A stretch of DNA of 7,676 bases. It comes from Chitinophagaceae bacterium. Its GTDB lineage: Bacteria > Bacteroidota > Bacteroidia > Chitinophagales > Chitinophagaceae. A program made the translations under genes and the position numbers. The notes under the pieces were generated by a model that was given only the letters and a program-made list of their open reading frames with translations, was not told where the DNA came from and did no database searches. Of this stretch, positions 1 to 6,552 are shown piece by piece; positions within the stretch are counted from its first letter, which is position 1; each line of letters starts with the position of its first letter. The stretch spans positions 553 to 8,228 of the forward strand of contig PLXD01000505.1 in assembly GCA_003151295.1 (NCBI GenBank), written 5' to 3'.

Positions 1-931
1 CGCCGCTGGTCTGCGGATCGGCAAGCACCTGTTTTTGATCATCGGATAAAACGCTCACTTTATGCCCGTAACTGTCCCAGTTTCGCTGTGTACCACCGGG
101 AAAACAGTTTTGCCGGAGATAATAGGGTAGGGAAGCGATAACCGGCACCTTGTCGAATATTATGGCTGCTGACAAGCCGCTACCCTCGCACATTTCAGCC
201 AAGTGACCGAGCAGACCAAAACCCGTTACATCCGTCATTGCTTTTACTCCTTCCAGGCGCCCGAAGGACTCTCCCAATTTATTAAGGGTAACCATACTTT
301 TTAAAGCAATGGCTGCATCCTCCGGAAGTAGTAGCCCCCGTTTCTGAGCGGTTGAAAGAATGCCTACTCCCAGCGCCTTGGTCAGATATAAGCGGCATCC
401 GGCCGTGGCCGTTGAGTTTTGTTTCAGATGGGGAATGCTGACAATACCATTGACTGCCAGGCCAAACACGGGTTCAGGGCAGTCGATGCTATGTCCTCCC
501 GCCAGGGTAATGCCGGCCTCGGCGCAAATCGCCCTGGAGCCTTCCAATACTTTCTGTGCTATCTCAGGAGGCAGTTTCTCAATAGGCCATCCCAGGATAG
601 CAATGGCCAGTACCGGTTTACCACCCATCGCATAGACATCACTGATCGCATTGGCGGAGGCGATCCGCCCGAAATCATAGGGATCATCTACGATCGGCAT
701 GAAGAAATCGGTCGTCGAGATTAGGGCCGTGCCATTGCCAAGGTCCAATACCGCTGCATCATCCCGTTTGTCGTTACCCACCAACAGCCTTGGATCCGAA
801 GGTGCTGTGAGCGGGGTATGCAGTATTTTATCGAGAATGGCCGGGCTAATCTTGCAACCGCAGCCTGCCCCGTGAGAATAGTGCGTCAATTTTATTCCTG
901 TAGGTTCCAATTGCATGGTTGAAAGTTCCAT
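1..931 (-). CDS. selD: Selenide, water dikinase (selenophosphate synthetase), C-terminus cut by window edge
   Basis: This enzyme makes selenophosphate from selenide and ATP, the selenium donor for selenouridine tRNA and, where present, selenocysteine. About 310 codons lie in the window; the family usually has about 350, so only the C-terminal tail is missing. The N-terminal catalytic loop HGAGCGCK is intact (Cys24, Cys26, Lys27), matching Cys17, Cys19 and Lys20 of the E. coli enzyme as I recall it. The catalytic position is a cysteine codon (TGC), not a recoded TGA. Further family signatures are [53 protein letters not shown] and DPQTSG at the edge. I chose the ATG at 931, which has an A-rich leader; an in-frame ATG at 916 is also possible. 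It follows mnmH by 22 bp and is probably cotranscribed with it. Identification is very secure. Confidence 0.96.
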   Translation of the reverse strand, partial: MELSTMQLEPTGIKLTHYSHGAGCGCKISPAILDKILHTPLTAPSDPRLLVGNDKRDDAAVLDLGNGTALISTTDFFMPIVDDPYDFGRIASANAISDVYAMGGKPVLAIAILGWPIEKLPPEIAQKVLEGSRAICAEAGITLAGGHSIDCPEPVFGLAVNGIVSIPHLKQNSTATAGCRLYLTKALGVGILSTAQKRGLLLPEDAAIALKSMVTLNKLGESFGRLEGVKAMTDVTGFGLLGHLAEMCEGSGLSAAIIFDKVPVIASLPYYLRQNCFPGGTQRNWDSYGHKVSVLSDDQKQVLADPQTSG

Positions 932-935
932 TTTT

Positions 936-969
936 TAAAGTTATATCGACTTTTTATAAAGTTATATCG
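936..969 (-). repeat. 13-bp direct repeat spanning the mnmH stop and the mnmH-selD spacer
   Basis: On the minus strand CGATATAACTTTA occurs twice, 21 nt apart. The first copy (957-969) covers the last sense codons of mnmH, just before its TAA. The second (936-948) lies in the spacer just before the selD start. Both copies are followed by A-runs. It may be a short slippage duplication or a remnant of an older mnmH 3' end. The second copy supplies the A-rich leader of selD. Confidence 0.75.
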
Positions 970-2006
970 GCGATACTGTCAGGGATGGTCCTGGTACATT
1001 CTAAAATTTGATGGGCATTCAGGGTTGGATCGGCATATTGGATATTCACCGGAAAAATGCTGCCTGGACTACGGCTATTCAATGCAGCACGATAGGTCTT
1101 GTCATAATATACCAATACAAAGCGAATAAATTCGTCCATACGGCCTTCCCATATAGCGGCAATGGCATGTTTGGTTTGTTCGCTTCCCAGCCGCTTCCGG
1201 ATGCGCTCGGTGCATTCCACCAAAAAGGCTTTGTCTAACACACCATATTCCCGTACCAGAGCCTGAATGCGTTGATCTATAGGCACTTGTAAGTCAAACA
1301 GAAAAGCTGTTTGCATCTGGTTCCAAAAGGGTTTGGGAATGGAGCGTTTCCCGATCGCTATACTTTCATCCTCGACCCATATTTTCCGTTTCCGGTCCGC
1401 CTGGTGTAACTGGTCCGCCAGGTCATTTTCAAATTGTTCCTGTGTGGGCTGTATCAGTTTGTTCATAGTGCCGTAAGAAGAGCCCCTATGTCCGACAAGA
1501 TCTTCCAGATCAATAGCCTGTTCACCCAACACCCGGAGCTGATGCAGGATGCTGGTCTTGCCGGAACCGGTCATGCCACCTATCACAGAAAGCCGATAAG
1601 GTCCTTCAAATTGACGAAGCACCCACCTTCGATAACTCTTATAACCTCCTTCCAGCAGCCACACCTCAAAACCATACAGATCCAGCGCCCAGGCCATTGC
1701 GCCGCTGCGCATCCCGCCCCGCCAGCAGTGTAACGCTATCTTTTTTTGTGGTGCTATTTCGAGGGCCTGCCTGATAAATCCGGACCATTTAGCGCCGGTT
1801 AAGTCGAAACCCAATAGAATCGCCGCCTCTTTTCCGGCCTGTTTATAAGTCGTCCCAACCTGTACCCGTTCTTCATTATTGAATAAGGGAATATTAAAAG
1901 CTCCGGGGATGTGTCCCCGGATGAATTCTGCCGGTGTTCGTACATCTGCCAATGGAACGCGTTCCGGCAACTTCATCAAGTCGCTAATGTTTATCCGATG
2001 GATCAT
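954..2006 (-). CDS. mnmH: tRNA 2-selenouridine synthase
   Basis: MnmH (SelU, YbbB) replaces sulfur by selenium at position 2 of the wobble uridine in tRNAs for Lys, Glu and Gln, through a geranylated intermediate, using selenophosphate. The 350-residue protein has the usual two-part layout. An N-terminal rhodanese domain (about 1-130) carries LADVRTPAEF and the catalytic loop HCWRGGMRSG with Cys94. A C-terminal P-loop domain has the Walker A motif GGMTGSGKT at 143-151. Length fits the family (about 350-370). The ATG at 2006 is chosen because the rhodanese domain begins right after it. The downstream neighbour is selD, which supplies its selenium substrate, and this pairing independently supports both calls. 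A 13-bp sequence across its stop codon is repeated just before selD. Confidence 0.95.
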   Translation of the reverse strand: MIHRINISDLMKLPERVPLADVRTPAEFIRGHIPGAFNIPLFNNEERVQVGTTYKQAGKEAAILLGFDLTGAKWSGFIRQALEIAPQKKIALHCWRGGMRSGAMAWALDLYGFEVWLLEGGYKSYRRWVLRQFEGPYRLSVIGGMTGSGKTSILHQLRVLGEQAIDLEDLVGHRGSSYGTMNKLIQPTQEQFENDLADQLHQADRKRKIWVEDESIAIGKRSIPKPFWNQMQTAFLFDLQVPIDQRIQALVREYGVLDKAFLVECTERIRKRLGSEQTKHAIAAIWEGRMDEFIRFVLVYYDKTYRAALNSRSPGSIFPVNIQYADPTLNAHQILECTRTIPDSIADITL

Positions 2007-2087
2007 TTGCGTATAAATGTAATCATTCCGCAGGTTTTAAAAACGGGAATGACGGCTGCTTTTATTAACTGTTTAATGGGGATGCTT

Positions 2088-2095
2088 TATCTTTG
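2088..2095 (+). promoter_or_regulatory. Possible Bacteroidota -7 promoter element
   Basis: TATCTTTG is a perfect match to the Bacteroidota primary sigma factor -7 consensus TAnnTTTG. Transcription would start at roughly 2100, giving a leader of about 50 nt before the ATG at 2154. That fits the preferred start of the rhodanese-like gene. The -33 position (about 2065) shows only TTAA and is a poor match to TTTG, so this is a moderate call based on one box. Confidence 0.4.
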
Positions 2096-2153
2096 GATAT
2101 TCAATAAATGGTTACCCGGAAATATCATTTTTTATTTTCAACTCCCCGGTTAT

Positions 2154-2609
2154 ATGAAAAGCAATGTCTTCCTTATTTTATGCGCGATTGCATTTTTTGC
2201 TATTGCAGGATTTTCTTTTAGGATGTCTATTCCCTTTCATGCCGTAGATCCCTGGAAACCGGCTCAATTGTTATCGCCCGGAGATTTGGCGAAATCCATC
2301 GGGGATCCGCAGGCAAAACAACCCTACATTTTTTGCATCGGGCCTGGCGCCGTCATTAAGGGGTCGATAGATATAGGACCTGCGAGGGATAGCAGCAACT
2401 TACATAAATTCAAACAGGAACTGAGTAAGCTGCCAAAGGATGCAATGATCGTTATCTATTGCGGGTGTTGTCCGTTCGAGCACTGTCCAAATATCCGCCC
2501 TGCATTCACTTTACTGAATGAAATGAAATTTACCCATCCCCAATTGCTCAACCTGGAACACAATGTAAAAGTGGATTGGATTGATAAGGGGTATCCTGTC
2601 ATACAATAG
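2154..2609 (+). CDS. Exported rhodanese-like domain protein with Cys-rich loop
   Basis: This is a 151-residue protein. A hydrophobic N-terminus (MKSNVFLILCAIAFFAIAG) looks like a signal peptide or membrane anchor, so the domain probably faces the periplasm. The C-terminal part resembles a small rhodanese domain: a strand (MIVIY) leads into YCGCCPFEHCPNIRPA, where Cys103 sits at the usual catalytic position and Cys105, Cys106 and Cys111 follow. I recall similar CGCCP..HCPN rhodanese-like proteins, but their substrate is unknown to me. The frame is open back to an ATG at 1911, but that would overlap the mnmH start antisense and bury the signal peptide. The start at 2154 is therefore preferred, with 2049 as an alternative. 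It is divergent from mnmH across a 147-bp spacer. A role in sulfur, selenium or metal handling is only inferred from that position and the cysteines. Confidence 0.82.
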   Translation: MKSNVFLILCAIAFFAIAGFSFRMSIPFHAVDPWKPAQLLSPGDLAKSIGDPQAKQPYIFCIGPGAVIKGSIDIGPARDSSNLHKFKQELSKLPKDAMIVIYCGCCPFEHCPNIRPAFTLLNEMKFTHPQLLNLEHNVKVDWIDKGYPVIQ

Positions 2610-2611
2610 AT

Positions 2612-2648
2612 CGGATAGGCCGACTTATGATGATAGCCAAGCTATCCG
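2612..2648. terminator. Hairpin region between convergent genes
   Basis: The 48-bp gap between two convergent genes holds nested inverted repeats. GATAGC (2632-2637) and GCTATC (2641-2646) form a perfect 6-bp stem with a 3-nt loop. CGGATAG (2612-2618) can alternatively pair with CTATCCG (2642-2648). The place is right for a bidirectional terminator, but neither side has a clear T-tract, so intrinsic termination is uncertain. Confidence 0.4.
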
Positions 2649-2657
2649 TCTTCATAT

Positions 2658-3911
2658 TTAAAATGTTTCACCCAGATTCAGATAAAAGGCAGCATAGTTT
2701 TTGCTGAACCCATAATCTAATGCCAGGTTCGTACCGGAATGTTTATTGAATTTAATGCGTAAGCCACCACCTGCGGCGGGGTGTAAATAGGTAAAACGGT
2801 GGGAGACCGGTTCCGATACGCTGTTTATATTGGTAAATAATACAAATCCCAATAATCCATTGCTGGTGATATCCCGGCGGTATTCACTTTCCAGGTAGAA
2901 AAGACGATTGCCTCTATAGCGGTTCTGTTCAAACCCCCTGCCGGATCTCTGTTGGTAGGGATCCCATCCAATACTAGGGAGGTCCAGATAGGGAGCGTGG
3001 TTGTTCAACGCAGTCCAATAAAAAGTCCAAAAAGCCAGCATGTTTTGCTGAACGTGACTAAAAGGTATATAGCGTCGTATATCGGCATATAATGAATGCC
3101 AATAAGAATTGCTGCCCAGGAACAGGGGATTGAAACGATAGACAAGGTTCCCGTAAAAGCCCGGGAGCGGGTTGGTGGAATTCTTCCTCGAATCATATAA
3201 AAGGTTGACGGCAATACCTGAGGATAGGGAATTTTCACTGGTGCCCGTGCCGTAATGATAGCCGGTAAACCGTTCAAATGTGCTTGAATCACCCATCGTA
3301 TCCATATCAAAGTGATCATCGAAATGGTATCCGAATCCTGCAAACAAATAAGGTCTGATCCTTCTCAGGAAAGTCTGATAAAATCGTACGTATTTATAAG
3401 AGATCAGTAAACTATTCTTATTGTGGGGATCTCCGCCAAGTCCCCAGGTATATTGAGGATAATACAGGAATCGGATGTCTCCCAGTATTGCCCATTTATT
3501 TCCGGTCGTCCATAGATTGGATCGCAGCGTATAGCCAAAACGACCTCTGAAGGTAAGATAGGGAGAGAATGTAATATGGGATAAGAAAGAGTTATTCCGG
3601 TCGCCGGTGTAAAAGGCGGCTGTCGTCGAAGTGAGAAAGGCATTTCCGGGAGCCCCTGTTTGATCTCCTCCGGGTACAAAAGAAAAATAGACGCTTTTAC
3701 CCTCGATTTTTACCGGTCTTTTGTCAGCAGCATGGAAGATTGTTTTCGCCATGTCGATCAGGTCGGCTTGATTTAAAATCCCCTTTTTCGAAGGCAGTTC
3801 CTGGCCCATCACCAAAATGGGAAAAAGGAGCGTTGATGCCAAAACAAGCATTCCGGCCAAAGGGAGCATGGAGGCCAAAAGGAGTTGAATATATAATTGA
3901 ATACACCTCAA
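2658..3911 (-). CDS. BamA/TamA-like (Omp85 family) outer membrane barrel protein, no POTRA domains
   Basis: The product is a 417-residue probable outer membrane beta-barrel. After a very hydrophobic N-terminus (about residues 10-36, signal peptide ending near VMGQ) comes a short periplasmic stretch and then alternating aromatic strands. RSGRGFEQNRYRG (residues 323-335) resembles the conserved (V/I)RG(F/Y) loop-6 motif of Omp85 barrels, and the chain ends in Phe, as such barrels do. The N-terminal region is too short for POTRA domains, so it probably is not the essential BamA. The start is unsure. The frame from 3911 opens with TTG. The ATG at 3869 (residue 15) would give a signal peptide without a positive charge. 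An out-of-frame ATG at 3916 stops after two codons. It lies 47 bp downstream of the DUF3570 gene and is probably the last gene of the unit. Confidence 0.8.
   Translation of the reverse strand: MRCIQLYIQLLLASMLPLAGMLVLASTLLFPILVMGQELPSKKGILNQADLIDMAKTIFHAADKRPVKIEGKSVYFSFVPGGDQTGAPGNAFLTSTTAAFYTGDRNNSFLSHITFSPYLTFRGRFGYTLRSNLWTTGNKWAILGDIRFLYYPQYTWGLGGDPHNKNSLLISYKYVRFYQTFLRRIRPYLFAGFGYHFDDHFDMDTMGDSSTFERFTGYHYGTGTSENSLSSGIAVNLLYDSRKNSTNPLPGFYGNLVYRFNPLFLGSNSYWHSLYADIRRYIPFSHVQQNMLAFWTFYWTALNNHAPYLDLPSIGWDPYQQRSGRGFEQNRYRGNRLFYLESEYRRDITSNGLLGFVLFTNINSVSEPVSHRFTYLHPAAGGGLRIKFNKHSGTNLALDYGFSKNYAAFYLNLGETF
3828..3881 (-). repeat. Three degenerate 18-nt tandem units in the signal-sequence coding region
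   Basis: Codons 11-28 of the Omp85-like gene fall into three hexacodon units encoding LLASML, PLAGML and VLASTL. Unit 1 matches unit 2 at 13 of 18 bases and unit 3 at 14 of 18. The copies keep the reading frame and lengthen the hydrophobic core. This suggests old in-frame duplication, although selection for Leu/Ala in a signal core could add to the similarity. Confidence 0.6.
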
Positions 3912-3936
3912 AACATATTTAATCAGGCAAGTTTTC

Positions 3937-3955
3937 GCCTTATCTTACGATAGGC
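3937..3955 (-). other. Short hairpin between the DUF3570 and Omp85-like genes
   Basis: On the minus strand GCCTATC, loop GTAA, then GATAAGGC forms a 7-bp stem with one bulged A, immediately after the DUF3570 stop codon. No T-tract follows, so it looks more like an mRNA 3'-end or processing structure than an intrinsic terminator. It could lower expression of the distal Omp85-like gene. Confidence 0.35.
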
Positions 3956-3958
3956 CGT

Positions 3959-5260
3959 TTATTTGAACTTCAGGTTTAATGAAATGACATCCGAGACCAG
4001 GTCTGTCGTCTGCGTATAATGGCCATACCGGATTTCGATCATGTTCAGGCTGCCTAAAATCCCTTTGGGCGGTGCGAGCCGGATGCCGGCACCGTAGGAC
4101 TGGCTCGAAAAAGCGGCCAGGGCATAGTTACTTGTATAATATGTATCCTGTTCCGAATGTTTTTCATAGGGAGCAAAATAGTTTGCTGCAGTCTGCACAT
4201 AATATCGGTAAAAAGGTGAAATGGAGAAAAAGGGGGTGATTTTCACCGGCACCTCTAAACTTGCCGTGTGCGATACCAGACCCCAGTTGTCGACATAGAA
4301 CCGGTAATAAGTACGTATAATGATATTGTCTCCGAGGAAATAGTTAAGCCGGATGCCGATGGGGAATTTAAATCGTTGCGAAGGAAGGTTCTCTATGGTA
4401 TCCTTCCCCGTATTGAAATATACCCGGTGAAAAGGCAGCCCGAGGTAACCGCTCTGATAGACCAGGTCCGTCGTGATGCTGCCCTGGAGGCGCGAATTAA
4501 TCACCTGGGAGAAAGAAAAGGATGCGGTATAGGTATCCCTCGGTTTCGAAGGGATAACAGGCCTGGAGCCTTTGCTTACCACCTGCCCGGTACCGTAGTT
4601 CACCGCTTCTGTGCGACCGCTGGCGGTTGTAATGTAGACGATACTGTCTGCAGGGGAAGAAGCCACCGCTTTTATGGAATCGACGGGGATGAATTCCGAA
4701 GGGCGTATCATTTTTATGTTGTCGAAGTAGCCGGTAAACTTCGTGCTGAATTCCCCGTTTTTTTTTGTTTTTTTCGAAAAGGAGGTATTCAGCCCTACTG
4801 AATGATAATAATTGTGTTCCGCTGAATAATAAGCCCCCAGCCCAAACCCTGTCCCTGTTTTTTCATTTTCAATGGTCCAGTCGAGTGTCGGGTATATCCT
4901 GGTGCCGTTGTTGCGGGCACGTCCGTTGGAATCGACGTATGCCTGCGAAGCGGCCGTATGATAGTCGATTCCTAGGCCGGCGGTCAATGTATTTTTTCGC
5001 ATCCTGCCATCCCATCCAATAAAAGTTATGTCCAGGCCGTTCGCCAGATCGGTCACATTCCCGATTCCTTTGCTATCGGTTCTACCTCCCATGACCGCGG
5101 ATTTGTCCGCTGTCTGATTATAATAACTGGAGACCAGGTTCACTTCGTCCAGTTTTAGTTTTTTGGGGGTATAGGAGGAAGCGTCTTTCGAAGAAACCTG
5201 TGAAAATGCATGGAGCAGCATGATGTACATGCCGACAACGGTGAGACAGATTTTTTTCAT
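3959..5260 (-). CDS. DUF3570 family protein, probable outer membrane beta-barrel
   Basis: The 433-residue product begins with a clear signal peptide (MKKICLTVVGMYIMLLHAFSQ). Near the mature N-terminus it has LKLDEVNLVSSYYNQTADKS followed by SAVMGG, the pattern I associate with DUF3570. The rest is rich in alternating aromatic and polar residues with Gly/Asn/Asp turns and ends in SLNLKFK, which fits an outer membrane barrel of about 400 residues. Its biochemical function is not known to me. The neighbours strengthen the call: DUF3570 genes commonly sit beside a DUF4266 lipoprotein and an ApbE gene, as here (27 bp after the DUF4266 gene). The coding strand carries A7 and A9 tracts (4758-4774) that could slip. 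Confidence 0.85.
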   Translation of the reverse strand: MKKICLTVVGMYIMLLHAFSQVSSKDASSYTPKKLKLDEVNLVSSYYNQTADKSAVMGGRTDSKGIGNVTDLANGLDITFIGWDGRMRKNTLTAGLGIDYHTAASQAYVDSNGRARNNGTRIYPTLDWTIENEKTGTGFGLGAYYSAEHNYYHSVGLNTSFSKKTKKNGEFSTKFTGYFDNIKMIRPSEFIPVDSIKAVASSPADSIVYITTASGRTEAVNYGTGQVVSKGSRPVIPSKPRDTYTASFSFSQVINSRLQGSITTDLVYQSGYLGLPFHRVYFNTGKDTIENLPSQRFKFPIGIRLNYFLGDNIIIRTYYRFYVDNWGLVSHTASLEVPVKITPFFSISPFYRYYVQTAANYFAPYEKHSEQDTYYTSNYALAAFSSQSYGAGIRLAPPKGILGSLNMIEIRYGHYTQTTDLVSDVISLNLKFK

Positions 5261-5287
5261 GCCGTGTTTTTCGGTTGGTTATTGAAA

Positions 5288-5557
5288 TCAATTGCAGCCG
5301 CAGCCGCCGCCTGTTTTGCCGCCGTTGGCACCTGAAGAGCCTTCGCGGTAGGATTGTGCACTCAGCTCGGTTTTTTCCACTTTCCTGTTTGCCAGTATCA
5401 TTTCGGAATCATTGAGCCTGCTTTTCTGGTATTCCTTTACGTGCGCGCAGGAGGCTAAGAGCAGACTTGCGAGCCCTATCGCGCAATATCTTATCAGGGA
5501 TTCTTTTGCCGGACGCTCTCCTGTCGGGGATTTTGCTTTCAGCGATTTTATTTTCAT
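5288..5557 (-). CDS. DUF4266 small lipoprotein with C-terminal GGGCGCN
   Basis: This is an 89-residue protein. After a basic, unusually long N-region (about 22 residues) comes a hydrophobic stretch ending in the lipobox LLASC, so Cys37 should be lipidated and the mature form has about 53 residues. The mature part contains KSRLNDSEMILANRK and a Gly/Ser-rich tail ending in GGGCGCN (Cys86, Cys88). That ending is the hallmark I recall for DUF4266. The function of the family is unknown; the paired terminal cysteines suggest metal binding, thiol redox chemistry or a modification site, which is inference. It lies between the ApbE gene (45 bp upstream) and the DUF3570 gene (27 bp downstream), the usual company of DUF4266. 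It is short and easily missed by annotation. Confidence 0.85.
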   Translation of the reverse strand: MKIKSLKAKSPTGERPAKESLIRYCAIGLASLLLASCAHVKEYQKSRLNDSEMILANRKVEKTELSAQSYREGSSGANGGKTGGGCGCN

Positions 5558-5564
5558 GATCAGC

Positions 5565-5622
5565 TTTTAAATGAGATGAATATTTTAAATGCGGTTACTA
5601 TTTTATTTGAAATGAATATTTT
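5565..5622 (-). repeat. 22-bp imperfect direct repeat spanning the ApbE gene stop
   Basis: Plus-strand copies at 5565-5586 and 5601-5622 match at 19 of 22 bases, 36 nt apart, with the shared core ATGAATATTTT. One copy covers the last codons and stop of the ApbE gene; the other lies in the spacer before the DUF4266 gene. Both are AT-rich, so part of the similarity may be compositional. Confidence 0.6.
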
Positions 5623-6535
5623 GGGATGTATGGATCCTGCCTTCGTCGTCAATGATAATGGCTTCAATTTCCTTTATCTGGTCAATCATGTCGAGTCCGG
5701 CCTTCATCCCCATGATCATGACAGGCGTGGCCATGGCGTCCGCTACTTCTGCATTCGGGGAGATGATGGTCACGCTCTTGATCCCCGTTATCGGAAGGCC
5801 TGTCCTCGGATCGATGGTATGCGAATATTTTTTTCCGTCGATCATGATGAATTTCTCATAATTGCCTGAAGTGGCCAGGGCCATGTTGGTAATATTCATA
5901 TATGAGAAAATCTGACCTGCCGAATCGGGATTGGCGATCCCGATGGTCCAGGGTTTCCCGTCCGGCTGGTATCCCCAGGCAGCCAGGTCCCCTGAAGCGT
6001 TCACGATCCCGCTGTCGACCTCCAATTCCATCATGACACTTTTGGCCCTTTCTGCTGCGTATCCTTTGCCGATCCCCCCAAAACCGATTCGCATTCCTTT
6101 TTCCTTCAGAAAGACCGTTGTTTTTTCATTGTCCAGGACGATATTCCGGTAATTGATCAGCCTTACCATTTTCTTCGCGGTTTCTCTATCCGGAAGCTTT
6201 TGCATATGGGTGTCGAAATTCCACAATCGTTTGTCTACCGAGCCATAGGTAATATCGAAGGCACCCTGCGTGATCACCGATATCCGGATGGAACGTTGGA
6301 TAATATCGAATGTCTCTCGGCTAACCGGTACAGCCATTATACCGGCGTTTCTATTGATCAGGTTGGTTTCGCTTTCTTCATTATACGTGGTAAGCAGTCT
6401 TTCGATCCGCTGGATTTCCCGGATGGCAGCATCGATACGCTCATGAGCCCACTCTTCGTTTTCGGCAACAGCACTGATCTGAAAACTATTACCCATTAAT
6501 AACAGGCTTTTGTTAAAAACCGCTTTTTCGCTCAT
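5603..6535 (-). CDS. apbE: FAD:protein FMN transferase (ApbE family) without an obvious signal peptide
   Basis: ApbE enzymes move FMN from FAD onto a threonine or serine of target proteins, using Mg2+. The 310-residue product has the family signatures in order: LLMGNSFQIS near the N-terminus, RIGFGGIGKGYAAE (149-162, usual form DLGGI.KGYA), NASGDLAAWG (179-188), TSGNYEKF and YSHTIDPRTGLPI (237-249), and VADAMATPVMIMG (264-276), where Asp266 and Thr270 fit the metal site. Most ApbE proteins are exported lipoproteins, but here the chain starts directly at the mature domain. The frame upstream of the ATG meets a stop within 17 bp, so no signal peptide is hidden there. It lies 17 bp after the thioredoxin-like gene and should be cotranscribed. 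No FMN-binding acceptor domain is encoded in the window. Confidence 0.93.
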   Translation of the reverse strand: MSEKAVFNKSLLLMGNSFQISAVAENEEWAHERIDAAIREIQRIERLLTTYNEESETNLINRNAGIMAVPVSRETFDIIQRSIRISVITQGAFDITYGSVDKRLWNFDTHMQKLPDRETAKKMVRLINYRNIVLDNEKTTVFLKEKGMRIGFGGIGKGYAAERAKSVMMELEVDSGIVNASGDLAAWGYQPDGKPWTIGIANPDSAGQIFSYMNITNMALATSGNYEKFIMIDGKKYSHTIDPRTGLPITGIKSVTIISPNAEVADAMATPVMIMGMKAGLDMIDQIKEIEAIIIDDEGRIHTSQNIHFK

Positions 6536-6552
6536 CCGCTTTATATCTGGCT

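Noticed and set aside
419..724. Plus-strand open frame opposite selD
   Set aside because: The minus-strand reading matches SelD almost motif by motif, and the antisense product resembles no known protein.
2014..2021. TACATTTA on the minus strand as a -7 box for mnmH
   Set aside because: It matches TAnnTTTG at all but the last base, but it lies so close to the ATG that the transcript would be nearly leaderless, and there is no good -33 box. Too weak to annotate.
1911..2609. Longer form of the rhodanese-like gene starting at the ATG at 1911
   Set aside because: It would overlap the mnmH start antisense by 96 bp, its extra residues look like non-coding translation, and it would place the signal peptide inside the protein. 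The -7 box at 2088 also lies within the extension.
4268..4801. 177-codon open frame on the plus strand opposite the DUF3570 gene
   Set aside because: It is an antisense shadow of a well supported gene, with no recognisable domain, no signal and no sensible start context.
5279..5290. TGA stop of the DUF4266 gene read as selenocysteine, since selD is nearby
   Set aside because: Readthrough adds only two further residues (Phe-Gln) before TAA, the family normally ends at CGCN, and there is no evidence of selenocysteine machinery in the window.
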